Positions 60,115 through 64,000 of a DNA stretch of 64,000 nucleotides are shown here, in pieces. Below the pieces are notes generated by a model. It was not told where the DNA came from. It searched no databases and worked only from the letters and a program-made list of their open reading frames with translations. How positions within the stretch are numbered: position 1 is the stretch's first letter; each line of letters begins with the position of its first letter. Made by a program: the position numbers and the translations under genes. The stretch is taken from the NCBI GenBank assembly GCA_964291505.2, contig OZ220216.1:496001-560000 (forward strand), in the 5' to 3' direction. Source of the DNA: Kistimonas sp964291505. GTDB lineage: Bacteria > Pseudomonadota > Gammaproteobacteria > Pseudomonadales > Endozoicomonadaceae.

Positions 60115-62808
60115 TCAGTGTCCTTCATAGGAATCACTTTCGAGGGAAATGCTGAGCACATCCTTGTGAAGGGGCTGTTGTACGAAAAACTGCCATGAGG
60201 TGTCTGCAGATGGTTGAGCTTGATGCCTTACCTTTCCTTCCGGTAAAGCGCCAAGGTGTGAGCCGGCTTGGTTTGTTAGGCGGTTATCATGGAATGTCCA
60301 TTTTTGTGTCGGCGCCTGGGTACATTCGCGCACTGAGACCGTGTCGTCCGCGCCGCTGGTGAGGCAGCGATCCGGGCCAACCAGTGTATGCAAACGGTTC
60401 AGCCCATCGTAATGCCACAGCTGGTTGGTTTTATAGTGGCATCGGAAGGTGTTCACTGCGGTGCCTTCATGTGTGCCGCTTTCCTTGACATTCAGGCAGA
60501 GGCCTTTCGGGCTGTCCTTTCGCATGACTTCGAGCGATAGTGGCGGGTGTTTCTGGAATGCATGCGAGCCCCAGTTCACGGTGAGAACCTGGGTTAACCT
60601 GTGTGCCAGGCCTTTCTGATCCCAGACAGAATAGTCCTGAAACAAGCCGGAATAGCGGATATGACCTGCCAGGGCGACCGGCTTTACCGTGGCCTCAAAA
60701 TAAAAGCGTGAGATATCGGTTTTGCTGGCGGGTACCCTGAATGTGGCCGAAAAGCCGGGAGTAAAATGTGTATACGCCAGACCGGAAAATTTTTCATCAT
60801 TGAAGAACCAGTCCTGGCAGAAGAGTGCACAACTGCCATGGGTTCGCCATTCATGACTGTAGGTGTCGAAGCTGCGGTTCCAGGTCCATGCTGCGGTGTC
60901 TGACCGTTGTGAACGCGACTGGTTGCTGACCACGTATTCATGATTTTTATACGATACTGATCGGGCACTGTAGTAGGAACCTAACGGTAACAGGGCCGCG
61001 GTGCGTCGGGCGGGGAACGCTGCTCTCTGGGAGAATAATCCTGATGTGCTTCGTTTCTGCTTGAGCGATCGTGGCTCACGTTCATCGTCACTGCTTTCTG
61101 GAGTGGCTGAATCGTAGGGGGTGATGGAACCTGACGCAACAGCCCCGTCGGAGTCACTGTCGGAGCCGAAACCACCGGCGTCGTCACTGTCGGAGCCGTA
61201 ACCACCGGCGTCACTGCCTGAACTGTAACCGCCGGCATCACTGTCGGAGCCGAAACCGCCGGCGTCATCACTGTCGGTGTCCGAGCCGTAGCCGCCTGCA
61301 GGCAAATGTTGTGCAACTAGTTTTTCCCAGTCAGTGAGCGGCTCAGCATGCTTGGTACTTGTGAACTGATCAGTAACTTTGTCTTCTTCAATCGTGTCGA
61401 ATGTCGAGGCTAACAGATTTTCGTCAATAATAGGTTGAAATTCCTCTCGGATAGGGGCTATTTCCTCTCTGGTTGGTAATTCAGGATTATTAATTTTATG
61501 TTTGAGATCATCAATATCTATATCACTCACTTCACTGGTAATTGAGGAATCATCAACATCAGATGAAGCTCGGGAATATGGCCTTTGGGTTACTAGAGGT
61601 AGATCCTCGAGATCGTTTTCTACAGGGCTTAAAGGACTTTCGTCTTCAGCCTCATGCTCATATGAACCTATTTCAATCAGTGGAGGCAGTTGCTCATCGT
61701 CCAGGATGGCTTCATCTGCTACCTCTTCGGTATCAAAGCGCCCTTCATCCTCTGTTTCTCTTGTACCCAAAAGTTGATCGGGGGAGAGTGTGACACGGCC
61801 TGCTACGCTGACTTTTACGGTGGTTTTGGCCCGTATGAATGAGCGAATGGGAGTGCTGGCGGGTATGGCGTGGTGCAGGCGAACGTGCGGGTCATGTGAA
61901 TGTATGGCAATGCCGTAGTGATCAGCGATGGGGCCAAACCATGTCGTTCGATTGGCCCAGCTTTGAAACCAGGTGTGTTTATGGCGGGGCTTGTCCACCA
62001 GATGCCACCCGGCACCGCCCTGGGACTCCGGGTCAATGGTAATGCGGATATATTTGGAATCTTCCGTCCCATGGGCGGTGGAGGCGATTGATCGTATGAA
62101 ATCCACGGTATACATCAGTGAGACGCTGGCCCTGCGATCGCAGGCATCAACAAAGCCGCCGGTCCATCTCACCGGCGATGACAGGCTGCCTTCCAGCTGG
62201 TTACCGACAAGGCAGGGCAAGTTGATCTGACGTAATTCGATATGAATGCTGCTTTCCGGTCGCCAGCCATTAGCTGTTACTTTGCGTTGTATCGGAGTGA
62301 GTGCCTGTCGAATCCATTGTTGATGTAGCATCCATGTTTCAAGGGCGAGTTGCTGTGCAGAGGCGCTTGGGGCGCTAGCGGAAAAGACTTGCTTGTAGTG
62401 GGCGGGCGCGTTGCCTGTTTTGCGAATCATAACGACATCGCCATACAGTCCGACCCCACCCAGTAGCGCGCTGATGGATTGTATGCTTTCCGGTGAACTC
62501 TCCGTGCCATCAATGACTAACGAGTCTCCCTGTCGTAGGCGGTCTTCCAGTGCTGATAGCTGATAAGCCGATAGGGGTGTTTGTGCATTGAGATATGTGA
62601 GCGTTGAGCCTTGGTGTTGCCGGGACGCCTGATGTTCTTTTTCGATGCCCTGAAGGTATTGACCATAAGCTGTCACAGCTCCCCAGGCTCCCATAGCACT
62701 CGCGTGGTGAGGAGTGACCATGGTAAAGGCTAACGTCGTTAGAACGACAGCCAAGGCCATTGACAAACAGGGTATGGGTAGATGGCTAGGTTTTTTTGGA
62801 TGACGCAT
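60115..62808 (-). CDS. Leukocidin/Vibrio-cytolysin-like secreted protein with ricin-type lectin and acidic insert
   Basis: A protein of about 897 residues with a signal peptide ending HHASA. Residues about 190-345 look like the front half of a leukocidin core (ASVSLMYTVDFIRSIAS; SKYIRITIDPESQGGAGWHL). Residues about 606-755 look like the back half: SARSVSYKNHEYVVSN, THFTPGFSATFRV and LTQVLTVNWGSHAFQ match the second stem strand, rim and last strand of leukocidins by eye. Between them is an insert of about 260 residues, mostly acidic, with GGYGSDSDDAGGFGSD-type repeats (about 506-556) and a basic KQKRS site near 584. The C-terminus (about 755-878) is a ricin-B-type beta-trefoil with QxW triplets (QLW, QKW). 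Vibrio cholerae cytolysin also joins a leukocidin core to a beta-trefoil. The assignment is inference. ATG 62808; TTG 62811 also possible. Confidence 0.65.
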   Translation of the reverse strand: MRHPKKPSHLPIPCLSMALAVVLTTLAFTMVTPHHASAMGAWGAVTAYGQYLQGIEKEHQASRQHQGSTLTYLNAQTPLSAYQLSALEDRLRQGDSLVIDGTESSPESIQSISALLGGVGLYGDVVMIRKTGNAPAHYKQVFSASAPSASAQQLALETWMLHQQWIRQALTPIQRKVTANGWRPESSIHIELRQINLPCLVGNQLEGSLSSPVRWTGGFVDACDRRASVSLMYTVDFIRSIASTAHGTEDSKYIRITIDPESQGGAGWHLVDKPRHKHTWFQSWANRTTWFGPIADHYGIAIHSHDPHVRLHHAIPASTPIRSFIRAKTTVKVSVAGRVTLSPDQLLGTRETEDEGRFDTEEVADEAILDDEQLPPLIEIGSYEHEAEDESPLSPVENDLEDLPLVTQRPYSRASSDVDDSSITSEVSDIDIDDLKHKINNPELPTREEIAPIREEFQPIIDENLLASTFDTIEEDKVTDQFTSTKHAEPLTDWEKLVAQHLPAGGYGSDTDSDDAGGFGSDSDAGGYSSGSDAGGYGSDSDDAGGFGSDSDSDGAVASGSITPYDSATPESSDDEREPRSLKQKRSTSGLFSQRAAFPARRTAALLPLGSYYSARSVSYKNHEYVVSNQSRSQRSDTAAWTWNRSFDTYSHEWRTHGSCALFCQDWFFNDEKFSGLAYTHFTPGFSATFRVPASKTDISRFYFEATVKPVALAGHIRYSGLFQDYSVWDQKGLAHRLTQVLTVNWGSHAFQKHPPLSLEVMRKDSPKGLCLNVKESGTHEGTAVNTFRCHYKTNQLWHYDGLNRLHTLVGPDRCLTSGADDTVSVRECTQAPTQKWTFHDNRLTNQAGSHLGALPEGKVRHQAQPSADTSWQFFVQQPLHKDVLSISLESDSYEGH
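61145..61300 (-). repeat. Tandem Gly-Ser-Asp coding repeats in the toxin-like gene
   Basis: This region encodes five or so near-repeats of GGYGSDSDDAGGFGSDSD. On the plus strand the repeats read as variations on CCGCCGGCGTCACTGTCGGAGCCG. They could expand or contract by slippage, in multiples of 3 because the frame is kept. Confidence 0.75.
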
Positions 62809-63023
62809 CAATGCACAATGTTATTTCAGCAATAAGTCTGCGTTGGTGCGAAGGAACATAGACGCAAATACACAATTCTGCATAAAAACGGCTAAATGAG
62901 TGTTTTTATCAGTTATATGGTAAATCGTTGTCTGTGGATTGGTGTCAGGAAAGGCAAGGGAGCGACACCCGTTGCTCTGAGTGATGATGAAGCAATCCAT
63001 CACCACCCATGATGACATACATC

Positions 63024-64000
63024 TCAGTGTAAAAGGCTGGCTGCGAGCGTCAGCTGCTTTTCAAGCGCGCCTCGATTCTGTTCGACGACCTGTTTTCCGG
63101 CTTGTCCAGTTCGCTCGCTGAAAGCGTCATCAGCCAGCAATCTGTTCAGATTATCAGCCAGCGCTTGCTCGTTATCCGTGACCAGCAGGGCATGGGCCTG
63201 CTTCAGCTGGTCAGCGACATCAACAAAGTTAAACAGATGAGGGCCACAGAGCACCGGAAGCCCGACGGCAGCAGGTTCCAGCATGTTGTGGCCACCGACA
63301 GGCACCAGGCTGCCCCCAACAAAGCTGATGTCAGAGGCACTGAACAGCAGCATCATTTCGCCCATAGTGTCGCCTAGGATGACATCTGTCGATGATGTTA
63401 CGGCTTCATTGTTACTGCGACGGACCACTGATAGAGCCTGGTTGGTTATCAGGGTGTAGACATCGTCGAAACGTTCGGGATGACGGGGCACTAAAAGCAG
63501 CAACGTGTCTGTATGTTGTAGTCTAACCTTCTGAAACGCGGACAGTATCTGCTCTTCTTCGCCTTTATGGGTGCTGGCTGCAATTATGATTTTTGTGGTG
63601 GAAGTGCGTTGGCTCAGCCATTGTGCACGTAATGCCTTTGCCTGTTCAGCCAGTGTTGTGTCAATGGTCAGGTCATATTTGAGCGTGCCAGTCACCAGAG
63701 TCTGGCACCGGGGCTGCCCCAATTGGATGAATCGTTCGGCGTCATCAGCCCCTTGTGCGGCAATGAAACTGAGTTGCTGGAGCATTCGACGGGTCAGAGA
63801 ACCGAGTCGGGCATAGCCCTGTGCTGAACGTTGGGACAATCGGGCGTTGGTCAGCATAACCGGTATGTTGCGGCGGTGGCAGGCGGCAATGGTATTCGGC
63901 CAGAGTTCCGTTTCCATGATGATCAACAGGTCCGGTCTCACGCGATCCAGAAAACGGTTGATCGCTCCCGGTAAGTCATAGGGCGCATAGACATGGAAGA
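63024..64000 (-). CDS. waaA: 3-deoxy-D-manno-octulosonic acid transferase WaaA, 5'-truncated by window edge
   Basis: The frame is open to position 64000 and reads FHVYAPYDLPGAINRFLDRV before RPDLLIIMETELWPN, so the start lies outside the window. MLTNARLSQRSAQGYARL and TLVTGTLKYDL are family blocks, and the donor-binding C-half has VPRHPERF, VILGDTMGEMMLLFSASDISFVGGSLVPVGGHNMLEPAA. WaaA adds Kdo to lipid A precursor at the inner membrane. At least 325 of the usual about 425 residues are visible. The 215-base gap after it and before the toxin-like gene has no other gene I can support. Confidence 0.95.
   Translation of the reverse strand, partial: FHVYAPYDLPGAINRFLDRVRPDLLIIMETELWPNTIAACHRRNIPVMLTNARLSQRSAQGYARLGSLTRRMLQQLSFIAAQGADDAERFIQLGQPRCQTLVTGTLKYDLTIDTTLAEQAKALRAQWLSQRTSTTKIIIAASTHKGEEEQILSAFQKVRLQHTDTLLLLVPRHPERFDDVYTLITNQALSVVRRSNNEAVTSSTDVILGDTMGEMMLLFSASDISFVGGSLVPVGGHNMLEPAAVGLPVLCGPHLFNFVDVADQLKQAHALLVTDNEQALADNLNRLLADDAFSERTGQAGKQVVEQNRGALEKQLTLAASLLH

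Noticed and set aside
61145..61300. CRISPR-like repeats
   Set aside because: The repeats have no unique spacers and lie in frame within a coding region; they are protein-coding tandem repeats.
62821..63018. Minus-strand 65-codon frame between waaA and the toxin-like gene
   Set aside because: No ribosome site and no recognisable features; more likely an intergenic promoter region.
1..64000. tRNA or rRNA genes
   Set aside because: I saw no cloverleaf-like or rRNA sequence when reading the intergenic regions, but a tRNAscan-SE run was not possible.

Overview
The window is a chromosomal segment of a gammaproteobacterium. Housekeeping gene orders resemble Pseudomonas (HAD phosphatase–rppH–ptsP–NRDE–TSUP–lgt–thyA, and cpdA–DUF1249–thiC–tolC). 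Mixed with these are a giant ankyrin-repeat protein, a secreted lectin toxin-like protein, decayed genes and insertion sequences. This mixture suggests a marine, host-associated member of the Oceanospirillales (Endozoicomonadaceae-like). That placement is inference from gene content and style; no rRNA or tRNA gene was found in the window.

Layout. 1-1301: 3' part of a GT39 glycosyltransferase gene running off the left edge. 1360-7931: an isoprenylcysteine-methyltransferase-like protein, then a two-component system followed by an RND adaptor and permease. 8053-11427: a DUF4344 metallopeptidase-like protein, tRNA dehydratase TcdA, and a convergent CsdA-CsdE fusion. 11591-17910: dGTPase, patatin-like lipase, secreted unknowns, an alpha/beta hydrolase, a DUF4124 protein and an OmpA-like lipoprotein. 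18180-27998: a minus-strand acyclic terpene utilisation (atu) operon, atuA-B-C-D-E-F-tetR-atuG, with an AraC-type regulator upstream and a candidate TetR operator inside the atuA promoter.

29370-45737: small unknown genes, a GcvR-like ACT protein, rlmI, the HAD/rppH/ptsP/NRDE/TSUP/lgt/thyA block, a Na/Pi cotransporter, a frameshifted M20 peptidase, a dicarboxylate symporter and a YbfF-like esterase. 45780-49928: a decayed kinase-like gene next to an IS5-family element that has itself been split by an IS481-family element. Both insertions keep their terminal inverted repeats and target duplications. 50076-55191: cpdA, a DUF1249 gene, thiC and tolC.

55333-62808: two large minus-strand genes. 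The first-read is a secreted leukocidin/Vibrio-cytolysin-like protein with a C-terminal ricin-type lectin and a roughly 260-residue acidic insert where the pore stem hairpin would be. The second is a 1532-residue ankyrin and coiled-coil protein. This pair is the most likely place for undescribed biology. 63024-64000: the 5'-truncated Kdo transferase gene waaA, running off the right edge.

Functional links. The two-component system probably controls the adjacent RND pump, which has no outer-membrane gene beside it; TolC from this window is a possible partner. CsdA-CsdE supplies sulfur transfer in the Csd system to which TcdA (CsdL) belongs. The atu genes encode conversion of citronellyl-CoA through geranyl-CoA carboxylation.
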